Positions 1 through 9,577 of a stretch of 64,000 bases of DNA are shown here, in pieces (positions within the stretch are counted from its first letter, which is position 1; each line of letters opens with the position of its first letter). The notes beneath the pieces were generated by a model, which did not search any database, had not been told where the DNA came from, and saw only the letters and a program-made list of their open reading frames with translations. A program made the position numbers and the translations under genes. The DNA is from Algoriphagus ornithinivorans (GTDB lineage Bacteria; Bacteroidota; Bacteroidia; Cytophagales; Cyclobacteriaceae): assembly GCF_900115305.1 (NCBI RefSeq), contig NZ_FOVW01000013.1, positions 45,043 to 109,042 of the forward strand, written 5' to 3'.

Positions 1-1
1 A

Positions 2-2329
2 AATGGATTTTTCCAATTAAGTATTTTTGATCAAAGCATCATTCGCGTTCAAGCCAGCCTTCTGGATGAATTCAACCCCAATCCTTATAGCGTGGTAATG
101 GAACCTAATGAGGCACCATTTGAAGTTTCAGAAAGCAATGATTTTTTGATTTTGAAAACTTCTGAAATTCAGGCTAAAGTAGATTCCCAAAAATTTGCAG
201 TCTCATTTTTTGATAAGACCGGAAATCTCCTCAATCAAGATGATTCTTTGGGGATTTCCTGGATCGGAACTGAGGTGAGTTGTTACAAGAAAGTTCAGGA
301 AGACGAAAAATTCATAGGACTTGGCGAGAAAACAGGTAATCTCAATAGGGCTGGAAATGCTTATACCAATTGGAATACAGACTATTTCGCTTACGGCACA
401 GGAGATGATCCGCTTTACATGAGTATTCCATTCTATATCGGAGTACATCAAAAAGGTGCTTATGGGATATTTTTTGACAATACGCATAAGTCCGTATTCA
501 ACTTTGGGGCGAGCACCAATCGTTTCATTTACTTTTCAGCAGAAGATGGGGAAATGGACTATTATTTCATTCATGAAAAAGTAGTGGGTGGGATTATTTC
601 CAAGTACACCGAACTGACTGGTAAAATGCAACTGCCCCCAAAATGGTCATTGGGATTTCAGCAATGTAGGTATAGTTATTATCCGGATTCTGAGGTAAAG
701 ACCCTAGCTCAGACCTTTAGAGATAAAGACATGCCTGCTGATGTGATTTACCTGGATATACATCACATGGAAGCCTACAAGGTTTTCACCTTTGATAGTA
801 TCAAATTTTCAGATCCAAAGTCACTGATCACATACTTGAAATCCAAAGGTTTCCGGGTGGTAGTCATCATGGATCCTGGAATAAAAACTGAAAAAGGTTA
901 TCTCCCTTATGAAGAGGGGAAAGAAAAAGACCTTTTTGTGAAATATCCTGATGGGGCAGAATATCAAGCGCAGGTTTGGCCGGGTTGGTGTGCTTTCCCT
1001 GATTTTACAAAAGAAGAAACTAGAACTTGGTGGGCAGAAAAAATGGCCTTTTATACCGAAGCTGGAGTGGATGGCTTTTGGACAGACATGAATGAACCTG
1101 CCTCTTGGGGGCAACATACTCCCAACCTAATCGAATTTGATTTCGAAGGCGATGTATCTTCCCATAGAAAAGCCAGAAACATTTATGGAATGCAGATGGC
1201 CAGAAGTGCACAAGAAGGCGCAGTTTGGAATAAAAAAGAAGAAAGGCCCTTTGTCTTAACCCGTTCGGGATTCTCTGGCATACAACGCTATGCGGCAGCT
1301 TGGACAGGAGACAATGTGGCAAGTGAGGAACATATGCTTGCAGGAATCAGGCTGGTTAATAGCCTGGGCTTAAGCGGCGTGGCCTTTGCCGGATATGATG
1401 TGGGAGGATTTGCAGGAGAAGCCTCTAAGTCACTCTTCGCTAGATGGATGAGTATTGGTGCCTTCACCCCTTTATATCGAGCTCATTCTATGATTAACAG
1501 CAATGATGCGGAGCCTTGGGCTTTTGGAGAAGAGGTAGAAGAAATATCCAGGAATTATATGAAGCTGAGATACAGACTTTTACCTACTATTTATTCCAAG
1601 TTTCATTCAAGTGCTCAAACTGGTCTTCCTATTAATGCAAGTCTGGCGATTTCCAATCCACTAGATTCCAAAATTTACCTATCAGCCTATCAAAACCAGT
1701 ATATGTTTTGCGACAGCTTTTTAGTTGCACCAGTAGAAAGCACCAAAGAGATCACCAAAGTATACTTGCCAAAAGGTTCTTGGTATTATCTTTTTTCAGA
1801 TGAAAAATATGCTGGAGAAAAGGAAATTTATCAGGACTGTCCTCTAAACTACTTGCCAGTATTTGTAAAAGCAGGGTCAATTTTCAGCATGCAGTCAGAT
1901 GTTTCAAATACCGAGGAGATGCATGACGGTATTTTGAGGATTCATCTTTATGCCCAAGACGAGGGAGAAAGTCATTTCACTCATTATGAAGATGATGGAA
2001 AGACCTTCGACTATCAGGATGGGGCATTTTTCAAAAGGGAATTGATTTATCAGGCAGAAGAATCAAAACTCTCGCTAGAAAAAGCAAGTGGAAAGCAAAA
2101 ATCAAGCTTTAATAAAGTAAGAGTTTACCTGCATGGATTTAACACAGACCTGATTTTTGTTAATGGAGAATCTCAAGCTTTAAGCACGGAAGATTATGCT
2201 TTCTTAGGTAAATTGACTGAATTTGATCCATTACCGGAGCATGATCATCCTTACCATGAAATTAGCTCTTTAAAGTTTGTAGAATTTGAGCATCTTCCAG
2301 AAAAAATTGAGCTATCAGGCTTATTTTAA
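2..2329 (+). CDS. Glycoside hydrolase family 31 alpha-glucosidase, 5' end cut by window edge
   Basis: The reading frame is open from base 2 with no start or stop before the first internal ATG at 92, so the gene begins outside the window; about 775 residues are visible and only a few tens of N-terminal residues should be missing. The GH31 hallmark WTDMNEPA is present, with the catalytic nucleophile Asp encoded at 1085-1087, and the general acid/base Asp lies in AWTGDN (codon 1310-1312). The family hydrolyses terminal alpha-glucosidic bonds of maltose or isomaltose type sugars by a retaining mechanism. The C-terminal part fits the beta-sandwich domains of GH31. No signal peptide can be judged because the start is missing. 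It is followed after 27 bases by a sugar transporter gene, so uptake and cleavage of an alpha-glucoside is the likely joint role (inference). Confidence 0.93.
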   Translation, partial: NGFFQLSIFDQSIIRVQASLLDEFNPNPYSVVMEPNEAPFEVSESNDFLILKTSEIQAKVDSQKFAVSFFDKTGNLLNQDDSLGISWIGTEVSCYKKVQEDEKFIGLGEKTGNLNRAGNAYTNWNTDYFAYGTGDDPLYMSIPFYIGVHQKGAYGIFFDNTHKSVFNFGASTNRFIYFSAEDGEMDYYFIHEKVVGGIISKYTELTGKMQLPPKWSLGFQQCRYSYYPDSEVKTLAQTFRDKDMPADVIYLDIHHMEAYKVFTFDSIKFSDPKSLITYLKSKGFRVVVIMDPGIKTEKGYLPYEEGKEKDLFVKYPDGAEYQAQVWPGWCAFPDFTKEETRTWWAEKMAFYTEAGVDGFWTDMNEPASWGQHTPNLIEFDFEGDVSSHRKARNIYGMQMARSAQEGAVWNKKEERPFVLTRSGFSGIQRYAAAWTGDNVASEEHMLAGIRLVNSLGLSGVAFAGYDVGGFAGEASKSLFARWMSIGAFTPLYRAHSMINSNDAEPWAFGEEVEEISRNYMKLRYRLLPTIYSKFHSSAQTGLPINASLAISNPLDSKIYLSAYQNQYMFCDSFLVAPVESTKEITKVYLPKGSWYYLFSDEKYAGEKEIYQDCPLNYLPVFVKAGSIFSMQSDVSNTEEMHDGILRIHLYAQDEGESHFTHYEDDGKTFDYQDGAFFKRELIYQAEESKLSLEKASGKQKSSFNKVRVYLHGFNTDLIFVNGESQALSTEDYAFLGKLTEFDPLPEHDHPYHEISSLKFVEFEHLPEKIELSGLF

Positions 2330-2356
2330 AATACCCAGCCACCTAATAAATCAACA

Positions 2357-3682
2357 ATGACCCAAAACAAACAAAGGCTGAGTTTCTGGCAAATCTGGAA
2401 TATGAGTTTCGGATTTTTGGGAATTCAGTTTGGATTTGCCCTACAGGGCGGTTTTATGTCCCGGATTTTTCAAACCCTAGGGGCAGATAAGGATGCCATT
2501 CCATTTTTGTGGATTGCTGCACCATTAACAGGTTTATTAGTACAACCAATCGTTGGATATCTAAGCGATAGAACTTGGCATCCGAAATTTGGAAGGAGAA
2601 AACCTTTCTTCTTTATAGGCGCAGTATTCAGCACATTCGCATTGTTCCTTGCCCCCTACTCCTCTGCCCTATGGATGGCCGCAGGGGCCTTATGGATTTT
2701 AGATGCTTCCATCAATATCAGTATGGAGCCATTCCGTGCATTAGTTGCAGACAAATTACCTGATTCTCAAAGATCCTACGGTTTTGTTGTACAAACCTTG
2801 ATCATTGGAATTGGAACTTGGGTTGCATCCAACCTACCCTGGATGATGACCCAGCTGGGAGTACCGAATACCGCGGCTGCCGGAGTAGTTCCTGACTCTG
2901 TAAAATACGCTTTTGCCATTGGAGCATTCGTTTTATTCTCTTCTATCCTTTATACAATCCTGACTACTGAAGAATATCCTCCAGAAGACATGGATCTGTT
3001 TGAAAAGGAAAAAGAGGCAAGCAAGGGCTTTTTGACCGGGGTAAAAGAAATCTTCAAGAATATTGTCGGAATGCCTTCGGTAATGAAAAAGCTGGGAGTA
3101 GTACAGTTTTTTTCCTGGTTTGCATTTTTCACTATGTGGAGTTTTGCTACTCCTGCTATTACCGAACATGTTTTCGGTGCGACTGACACTACTTCTGTGG
3201 CTTACAATGATGCGGCTGATAGTGTCGGAAATTATTTGGGTACTTATGGACTAGTCTCCATGTTTTATGCTCTGATACTCTCTTTTGTAGCAAGCAAAAT
3301 CAAAATCAACCGTAGATTACTCCATTTGGCAAGTTTAATATTAGGGGGTTGCGGTTTTATTCTGATTTACTTTATCAGTGAACCTTGGATGCTTCACATC
3401 TGCTTTTCTTTGGTAGGAATAGCTTGGGCCAGTATACTTTCTATGCCTTATGCTATGCTTTCCAGTTCGGTAGAACCCAAAAAGATGGGAGTTTATATGG
3501 GGATTTTCAATATGTTCATTGTGATTCCACAGATTATCGCAGCTTTGGGAGGAGTGAATTTCCTCTATAAACTACTTTTCGGGGAAGAGGTCATCAACAC
3601 TATGTTGCTGGCAGGAACTCTTTTGATTTTAGCTGGGCTTTCAAATTTGCTCATCACAGACAAAAAAGCCATCCACGATTGA
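2357..3682 (+). CDS. MFS/GPH-type sugar transporter (SLC45-like)
   Basis: This 441-residue protein has about 12 hydrophobic segments and begins with a cytoplasmic stretch before FGFLGIQFGFALQGG, typical of the SLC45/GPH-like sucrose and maltose permeases of Bacteroidota. The loop GYLSDRTWHPKFGRRKP between helices 2 and 3 is the MFS motif-A region (G-x-L-S-D-R..GRRK). It lies 27 bases behind the alpha-glucosidase on the same strand and ends in a strong terminator, so the two form one operon end. The likely role is inner-membrane uptake of a glucoside or maltodextrin that the glucosidase then cuts. Exact substrate and coupling ion cannot be told from the sequence. Confidence 0.88.
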   Translation: MTQNKQRLSFWQIWNMSFGFLGIQFGFALQGGFMSRIFQTLGADKDAIPFLWIAAPLTGLLVQPIVGYLSDRTWHPKFGRRKPFFFIGAVFSTFALFLAPYSSALWMAAGALWILDASINISMEPFRALVADKLPDSQRSYGFVVQTLIIGIGTWVASNLPWMMTQLGVPNTAAAGVVPDSVKYAFAIGAFVLFSSILYTILTTEEYPPEDMDLFEKEKEASKGFLTGVKEIFKNIVGMPSVMKKLGVVQFFSWFAFFTMWSFATPAITEHVFGATDTTSVAYNDAADSVGNYLGTYGLVSMFYALILSFVASKIKINRRLLHLASLILGGCGFILIYFISEPWMLHICFSLVGIAWASILSMPYAMLSSSVEPKKMGVYMGIFNMFIVIPQIIAALGGVNFLYKLLFGEEVINTMLLAGTLLILAGLSNLLITDKKAIHD

Positions 3683-3700
3683 TTCAATCCAGAAATGTTG

Positions 3701-3738
3701 AAAGCCGGACAATAAATTGATCCGGCTTTTTACTTTTG
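3701..3738 (+). terminator. Rho-independent terminator after the sugar transporter
   Basis: The stem AAAGCCGGA (3701-3709) pairs with TCCGGCTTT (3721-3729), the loop can pair further, and a T-rich run follows. It lies 19 bases after the transporter stop codon. Confidence 0.85.
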
Positions 3739-3841
3739 TAGAAAATAAGGTCATAAAATCGAGATGCCTAAAATTTCATACAGGGTAAGGATTATTAATT
3801 GAGCCAGATTTCTACTGACCATTGAAAACAAGGATAAACAG

Positions 3842-4699
3842 ATGAAAAGCCTAAGAATTACCGGAGTTCCCGAACATTTCAACTTGCCCTGGAGAAGAGT
3901 GATAGAAAAACAGCCATTCCTCGAGGAAGGAGTGGAATTGATCTGGATAGATGAAAGTAGAGGTTCAGGCCAAATGAATCAGGCATTGAGGAACGACGAA
4001 ACTGATTTGGCTTTGATTTTAACCGAAAGCTTCATTCAGGATTTTCAAAAAGGCAATCCTTCCAAAATGATAGGCTATCATGTCAAATCTCCTTTGATTT
4101 GGGGAGTTCATGTGGGAGGAAAAAGTTCAATCAATCAGATTTCCGATATTCAATCACCTCATTTTTACATAAGCAGGCCAGGGTCAGGATCTAATTTGAT
4201 GGCCTTGGTTTTGGCTGAAAGAGAATCTTGGAATGCAGCTGATTTAAGTTTTGAGGTAGTTAGCAACTTACCCGGAGCTTTGGAGGCTTATCAGAGAAAT
4301 GCTGAAGGAATTTTCTTATGGGAGAAATTCACAACCAAACCTTGGGTAGATTCCCATGAATTGAAAAGAATTGGTGAGGTTCCAAGTCCTTGGCCATGCT
4401 TCTCAATAATAGCATCTGATAAGGCCTTAAAAGAATTTGATACCTGGATTTTTAAATTAAGAGACCTGGTATATCAAGAATCTCAATATTTGAAGGCGAA
4501 TCCATCCCAAACGATATCTGAAATTTCTGAGAAATATTCATTGAAAAAAGAGGATGTCACCTTGTGGTTTTCCCAAACTGATTGGGCTGTGACCAAAGAA
4601 GTCAATTCAGATGAGATGATTAAGGCTATGAAAAAAATGCTGGATTTGGGAATCATCTCTGAAATCCCTAATGCTTCAGAGTTTTTAAGAGTTGACTAA
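3842..4699 (+). CDS. Periplasmic-binding-protein-fold protein without signal peptide
   Basis: The 285-residue product starts MKSLRITGVPEHFNLPW and has no signal peptide or membrane segment, yet its pattern (early beta strand, DLALILTE after about 60 residues, hinge SRPGSGSNLMALVL, then SNLPGALEAY) is that of a type 2 periplasmic-binding fold. It resembles the cytoplasmic Ca3427-like branch, relatives of thiamine-pyrimidine/NMT1-type binding proteins; this family placement is from memory and would need a search. A cytoplasmic ligand-binding or biosynthetic role is possible but not shown. It is a single gene with its own start ATG at 3842 and its 3' end overlaps the convergent sensor kinase by 15 bases. 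Confidence 0.75.
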   Translation: MKSLRITGVPEHFNLPWRRVIEKQPFLEEGVELIWIDESRGSGQMNQALRNDETDLALILTESFIQDFQKGNPSKMIGYHVKSPLIWGVHVGGKSSINQISDIQSPHFYISRPGSGSNLMALVLAERESWNAADLSFEVVSNLPGALEAYQRNAEGIFLWEKFTTKPWVDSHELKRIGEVPSPWPCFSIIASDKALKEFDTWIFKLRDLVYQESQYLKANPSQTISEISEKYSLKKEDVTLWFSQTDWAVTKEVNSDEMIKAMKKMLDLGIISEIPNASEFLRVD

Positions 4700-6652
4700 C
4701 TCTCTGTTACTTTCTAAAACCTCCACGGGAATATTTACACAAACTTTTGATCCCTTATTTGGCTCACTTTCAATGGATAATTCTCCATTAATCAGTCGGA
4801 TAAATTCCTTACAAACCTGAAGTCCAAGACCAGAACCCTTTTCATTATTTGTTCCTAATCGAGAATTAGTAATACTGTATTCATCGCTCAAAATTTTCTG
4901 AATTTGGCCTTCTGACATTCCAATTCCCTCATCTTTCACACACCATTCCAATACTCCCTGATTCTCTGTGACAGTGACCAAAATCTTATTGCCCTTTTCG
5001 GAATATTTGATGGCATTATTCAGGATATTTCTCACTATCACCTCCATCAAATCTTTATCCAGGCAAACTTCTAAATGCTCAGGCATTTCTACTAGAATTT
5101 CAATCTGCTTAGCCTTTAATTGAGCATCTAATAAGGACAAGGTGGCATCAACAATTGTCCTTAAGTTTACCTTCGTTGGATTTACAGTGAAACCTTCCAT
5201 CTGAGCAGTAGACCATCTCAATGTATTAGATAGGGTAAAGTGCACTGAGTCCAAATCACGCTTCATAGTAGGCAATAATTCCTCAAACTCACTTTGACTT
5301 AGTTGATTATTGACAGTAATATCGATAATTGTCTTCAACTGACCGACTGGTCCTCTTAAGTCATGCCCTAAGATTGAGAATAGTTTATTTTTGGTTTGGT
5401 TGATTTCTTCCAGCTGTTTAGCACTTTGTTCTAAATGTCTATTTTGCTCTTCAATTTTGTTTTGCTGAATGATTAATTCGCGATTATACTTGTCAACATT
5501 CCGCTTAAGATTAAACAGCCAAACCAATAGTGCGATAATCAAGCCACCGCAAATACTTATAATCCAGACCACCCTATTAATAAAGGCTAATCGGTTCGCC
5601 TGATTTTCATTTTGAGCTTTTAGAAGTTCAAGTTCTGATTTTTCCAGATTTTGCTGGAACATCCCCTGCATCAAGGCAATCCTATCTCTGTTGGACTTAT
5701 CTACCAGCGAATCATTGATTTTGGAATAAGTATTCATGTGCTGAAAAGCCAGATCTATCTCACCTTTTTCAGCCATTACCTGAGCCATGTATTTATGGCT
5801 TTTTGCCAATTCATCCCTAAAATTATTCTTGGACGAAATTGCTATCCCCTCTTCTAATATTTTCTCGGCTTGAATATTTTTTCCTAAAAGAAAGTATGTA
5901 CTTCCCAGTCTATGGAGCAAGCTAGCCATGAAGGCAGAAGTCCCCTTCTGACGCGCCATATCCAAGGATTTTTCATAAATCAGCTGTGCTGAATCTAGGT
6001 CACCCTTTTGAAATAAAATATCTCCGATAACACGATAGGAAAATGATGGCAAATATGGAGAGCCGTTTTCTTCATTCACATGAATCGCTTTTTTAGCATA
6101 AAAAAGCGCCGAATCATAGTTCTCAAGAAGTGAATAATTAACTGCCACATTGTTCAAGCTCCTAATTTGGGTATAAACATCTGAAGCTTCTCGACTAATT
6201 AAAAATGCATCTTTGTAATGATCAATCGCCATTAAATAATTTTGCTGCTCATAATAAAGAGCTCCCATATTATTCAAAACCCTGGCAACTTGAGTCAGAT
6301 CGTTTGCTTCTCTTGCAAGCTGATAAGACTCTTTGGCAAAATCAAAAGCTTTTTGCCATAAGCCCTGTCGATAATAAATCCAGCTTATATGTTCTGTGGC
6401 TTGTGATTCCGCAGAAAGGTCATTTAAGTCCTGAGCAAGTTTTTCAGCCTCCAATGCATAGACCAATGCCTCTGCCTGAGAAATTTCTCGTAAGCTAAAA
6501 GCAAGTTCAACCAAGACGTCCAATCTATCCTTTCCCTCGGAAATAGAAAGAGAGTTCTTCAGGCTATCAATACTTGCATTCTGGGCTAAAGCGGCTGATA
6601 CAAGCAGAAAAAAAGAAAAAAGCGGTACGCAAAATAATCTGAGTTTCTTCAC
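4685..6652 (-). CDS. TPR-containing membrane sensor histidine kinase
   Basis: The 655-residue protein has an N-terminal signal peptide (hydrophobic to ALAQN), a long periplasmic tetratricopeptide region (about residues 30-330), one membrane helix near 360-385 (VVWIISICGGLIIALLVWL), a coiled-coil linker, a HisKA dimerisation domain with the phospho-acceptor His in LFSILGHDLRGPV, and a C-terminal HATPase with the N box (NILNNAIKYS), DEGIGM and GSGLGL. This TPR-kinase layout is common in Bacteroidota. No receiver domain is fused and no response regulator lies next to it, so it is an orphan kinase. The start codon at 6652 is GTG; the nearby ATG at 6657 is out of frame. Confidence 0.9.
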   Translation of the reverse strand: MKKLRLFCVPLFSFFLLVSAALAQNASIDSLKNSLSISEGKDRLDVLVELAFSLREISQAEALVYALEAEKLAQDLNDLSAESQATEHISWIYYRQGLWQKAFDFAKESYQLAREANDLTQVARVLNNMGALYYEQQNYLMAIDHYKDAFLISREASDVYTQIRSLNNVAVNYSLLENYDSALFYAKKAIHVNEENGSPYLPSFSYRVIGDILFQKGDLDSAQLIYEKSLDMARQKGTSAFMASLLHRLGSTYFLLGKNIQAEKILEEGIAISSKNNFRDELAKSHKYMAQVMAEKGEIDLAFQHMNTYSKINDSLVDKSNRDRIALMQGMFQQNLEKSELELLKAQNENQANRLAFINRVVWIISICGGLIIALLVWLFNLKRNVDKYNRELIIQQNKIEEQNRHLEQSAKQLEEINQTKNKLFSILGHDLRGPVGQLKTIIDITVNNQLSQSEFEELLPTMKRDLDSVHFTLSNTLRWSTAQMEGFTVNPTKVNLRTIVDATLSLLDAQLKAKQIEILVEMPEHLEVCLDKDLMEVIVRNILNNAIKYSEKGNKILVTVTENQGVLEWCVKDEGIGMSEGQIQKILSDEYSITNSRLGTNNEKGSGLGLQVCKEFIRLINGELSIESEPNKGSKVCVNIPVEVLESNRELVNS

Positions 6653-6771
6653 GACATGTTAGGATTCCAAGTGCAAATTAAATAGAATCAGTGAATTATG
6701 AACATACTTATTCTGATCCTGACCTAGAAATACGGATGAAAATTGAAAATCAGATTAAACGGGGTTAGAAA

Positions 6772-7554
6772 TTATTTTAATTTTTCCCAATCCCAATTTT
6801 TATTCATTTGCGTGATGGCATGATATGCGGTGAGATCATATTGGCAGGGCACGATGGAAACATAATTGTTAGCAATCGCCCATTCATCGTTGTCTTCACC
6901 TTTATCAAAATTCACAAAGTTTCCTGCCATCCAAAAATACTTTCGCCCCGTAGGATCAAATCGCTCTGAAAACTCTTCCTGCCATTTTGCATCTGCCTGA
7001 CGACAAACTTTTATGCCTTTGATATCCTCATTTTGCTTTGGAGGAAAATTGACATTTAAGGCAATCCCTTTGGGAATTCCATTTTCCAAAACTTGCCGTG
7101 CTATTTTCTCCACCCACTCTTCCACATGAGAAAAATCTGCTTTGGAAGAATAATCGCAAAGACTAAAACCTATTGAAGGATAACCTTCTAAAGCTCCCTC
7201 AATGGCGGCAGACATTGTACCGGAGTATAAAACAGAAATCGATGTATTGGAACCGTGATTAATTCCACTAACCACCAAATCAGGGGTTCTATCCTTTAAA
7301 ACATAATGCTTTGCCAATTTTACACAATCAGCTGGTGTACCACTGGATTTGTAAGCAGCTATTCCATCAAAAATATCCTCATCGTATAGTCTAAGAGTTT
7401 CTCCAATTGTTATGGCATGCCCCATACCAGATTGAGGACTATCTGGGGCTACAACAACCACCTCCCCCAGTTTTTTCATGATAGATACTAGCACTCTAAT
7501 ACCCTTAGAAGTAATGCCATCGTCATTGGAGACGAGAATTAAAGGTTTGGACAT
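6772..7554 (-). CDS. surE: 5'/3'-nucleotidase SurE
   Basis: The 260-residue product carries the SurE N-terminal metal site ILVSNDDGITSKGI (adjacent Asp pair), the SGMGHAITI segment, the SGTPADCVKLA loop and the NHGSNTSISVLYSGTMSAA signature. SurE removes phosphate from nucleoside 5' and 3' monophosphates and is linked to stationary-phase survival. The start ATG at 7554 directly abuts the stop codon of the upstream gene (7555), so the two are co-transcribed and probably translationally coupled. Length is as usual for the family. Confidence 0.95.
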   Translation of the reverse strand: MSKPLILVSNDDGITSKGIRVLVSIMKKLGEVVVVAPDSPQSGMGHAITIGETLRLYDEDIFDGIAAYKSSGTPADCVKLAKHYVLKDRTPDLVVSGINHGSNTSISVLYSGTMSAAIEGALEGYPSIGFSLCDYSSKADFSHVEEWVEKIARQVLENGIPKGIALNVNFPPKQNEDIKGIKVCRQADAKWQEEFSERFDPTGRKYFWMAGNFVNFDKGEDNDEWAIANNYVSIVPCQYDLTAYHAITQMNKNWDWEKLK

Positions 7555-8193
7555 TTAGTTTTTATTCAATTCGTTGTAATAGGCTGTAATGCGAAGCAAA
7601 TCCCCTCTTTTATCATGCTCCAATCGGTTTTTTCGCATGAAAAGGCTGATTTCATCTTCGTAACCCGAAAGAAGGTTGAAGAGGTCCTTTTTCTTCAAGC
7701 TGTATTTCTGTATTTGATTGTCTTTGAAAAAGTAATAATTGAAAGCTAGTCTATATCCAGTCATGGTTTGTGGTCCCCAAAAAGGATTCATTCCCATAGG
7801 ACCCCAAGCACCCATATTTCTGGAATCCGTCGCAACGTATTCCCTGCACAATAAGGCAATATCATTTCCTTCCGTCAAAACCTCGAAAAAGATTGGGGTT
7901 TCGTAATCTCCATTCAGGGAATAAGGCAAACTATAAAATCTTCTCATGCCTCCATAGATCTCATCGTAGATTTCGAAATTGGTGACATTGGAAGCTGTAA
8001 AAGTGGAAATCCGCTCAGTTTGTAACTGAACTAAATTATTTTCCAGGTCATATTTTACAAGACCTGAGTAGGTCTGGCCATCAGCTCCGTAAATATTTCC
8101 CTTGTGCCAAATCTGAGAAGGAAATTGATTCTGAGCAATCAAGGAAAGTGTAGCCACAAAGAGCAAGGTGATGGTAAATAATGCTTTTTTCAT
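7555..8193 (-). CDS. Exported protein of unknown function
   Basis: The protein has a clear signal peptide (MKKALFTITLLFVATLSLIAQN), about 190 mature residues and no motif I can name. The mature part is rich in aromatic and charged residues and appears beta-rich at first (GNIYGADGQTYSGLVKYDL), then contains a Gly/Pro/Met/Trp-rich stretch near the middle, ending in charged helices. I chose the ATG at 8193 because it starts a standard signal peptide; a second ATG four codons upstream (8205) is possible. It is directly followed by surE, which suggests only co-expression, not function. Confidence 0.75.
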   Translation of the reverse strand: MKKALFTITLLFVATLSLIAQNQFPSQIWHKGNIYGADGQTYSGLVKYDLENNLVQLQTERISTFTASNVTNFEIYDEIYGGMRRFYSLPYSLNGDYETPIFFEVLTEGNDIALLCREYVATDSRNMGAWGPMGMNPFWGPQTMTGYRLAFNYYFFKDNQIQKYSLKKKDLFNLLSGYEDEISLFMRKNRLEHDKRGDLLRITAYYNELNKN

Positions 8194-8281
8194 GCTAACT
8201 ATCATGCTTGATTAAACGGTATTTGGGAGTTTGGGTTAGCCTATTTTAACTTGCCGACGAAACCAATTTACTTAAAGAAAC

Positions 8282-9514
8282 TTACTTTAAGATATTGTGT
8301 CCCATTTTATCCCGCTTAGTTTTTAAATATTTTTCATTATGAGGATTAGGCTTAATCTCAATTGGCACTTGCTCCACAATTTCCAGTCCGTAGCCAATTA
8401 AACCTACTCTCTTTTGTGGGTTGTTGGAAATTAGGCGAATTTTCCCAACTCCCAAATCTCTCAAAATTTGGGCTCCAACTCCATAATCTCTGGAATCCAT
8501 GGGCAGTCCCAAGGCAAGGTTTGCCTGTACAGTATCCATTCCCTGCTCCTGTAACTTATAAGCTTTGAGCTTGTTGATCAAACCAATTCCTCTACCCTCT
8601 TGGTTCATGTATAAGACCAAGCCCTTTCCTTCTTTTTCCACCATTTGCATGGCAGCGTGCAATTGCGGGCCGCAATCACATCGGCAACTTCCGAAAATAT
8701 CACCAGTCATACAGGAAGAATGCACCCTAACTAAAATAGGCTCATCCTTATCCCAAGTTCCTTTGATCAATGCCAAATGAAGTTCTTGAGTATTTGTTTG
8801 ACGGAAAGCGATCAAATCAAAATTTCCCCAGTCAGTCGGCATCTCCACGCCAATTTCTCGTTTGATCAGAGATTCATTTTTTAATCGGTAAGCTATTAGA
8901 TCCTTGATGGAGACCAGCTTTAACTTGAATTTCTTCGCAACCTCCACTAAATCCGGAAGTCTTGCCATGGTTCCGTCTTCATTCATGATCTCAACCAATA
9001 CACCCGCTGGCTGCAATCCTGCCAAACGCGAAAGGTCTATAGCTGCTTCAGTATGACCTGCTCTTCTGAGCACTCCTCCTCTTTTTGCTTTTAAAGGGAA
9101 AATATGTCCCGGCTTGCCCAATTCAGACGGATCTATGCTATCATCCACTAATGCTTTGATAGTTTTAGCTCGGTCGGAAGCTGATATACCGGTAGTACAA
9201 CCATGTCCGATGAGATCTACGGAAACGGTGAATGGAGTTTCAAAAGCTGCGGTATTTTGCCCAACCATCATTTCCAAGCCCAGCTTCTCGCATCTGTCTT
9301 CAATTAATGGCGCACAAATCAAACCCCTGCCATGAGTGGCCATGAAGTTGATGATTTCAGGAGTGACTTTCTCTGCTGCGCAAACAAAATCCCCTTCATT
9401 CTCCCTGTCTTCATCGTCTACTACAATGATCACTTCACCGTTTTTGATTGCTTCTATGGCATCCTCGATGGGATCCAACTGGTATTTTTCCACAAGATTT
9501 GGGTTTGAATTCAT
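8282..9514 (-). CDS. ribBA: Bifunctional 3,4-dihydroxy-2-butanone-4-phosphate synthase / GTP cyclohydrolase II
   Basis: Two riboflavin-pathway domains are fused in 410 residues. The N-terminal RibB half has VVDDEDRENEGDF (acidic metal ligands) and the GHTEAAIDL histidine loop; the C-terminal RibA half has the zinc cysteines in SCMTGDIFGSCRCDCG, the QEGRGIGL loop and NNPQKRVGL. Together they make the two starting compounds of riboflavin, from ribulose-5-phosphate and from GTP. All key residues of both halves are intact, so both activities are expected. The ATG at 9514 is preferred; a TTG four codons further upstream is unlikely. A TAAATTTG box (9524-9531, minus strand) sits just ahead but without a clear -33 partner. 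I saw no FMN riboswitch. Confidence 0.95.
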   Translation of the reverse strand: MNSNPNLVEKYQLDPIEDAIEAIKNGEVIIVVDDEDRENEGDFVCAAEKVTPEIINFMATHGRGLICAPLIEDRCEKLGLEMMVGQNTAAFETPFTVSVDLIGHGCTTGISASDRAKTIKALVDDSIDPSELGKPGHIFPLKAKRGGVLRRAGHTEAAIDLSRLAGLQPAGVLVEIMNEDGTMARLPDLVEVAKKFKLKLVSIKDLIAYRLKNESLIKREIGVEMPTDWGNFDLIAFRQTNTQELHLALIKGTWDKDEPILVRVHSSCMTGDIFGSCRCDCGPQLHAAMQMVEKEGKGLVLYMNQEGRGIGLINKLKAYKLQEQGMDTVQANLALGLPMDSRDYGVGAQILRDLGVGKIRLISNNPQKRVGLIGYGLEIVEQVPIEIKPNPHNEKYLKTKRDKMGHNILK

Positions 9515-9577
9515 TAGGAAAAGCAAATTTAAGTGCTTTCGGATTTAAAACAGGATGATGCCAAAGAAAGTTTGGTT

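Noticed and set aside
3717..3738. TACTTTTG as a promoter for the binding-protein-fold gene
   Set aside because: It lies inside the terminator of the sugar transporter and has no -33 TTG at 19-21 bases.
9515..9577. FMN riboswitch before ribBA
   Set aside because: The leader is too short and lacks the conserved FMN-box sequences.
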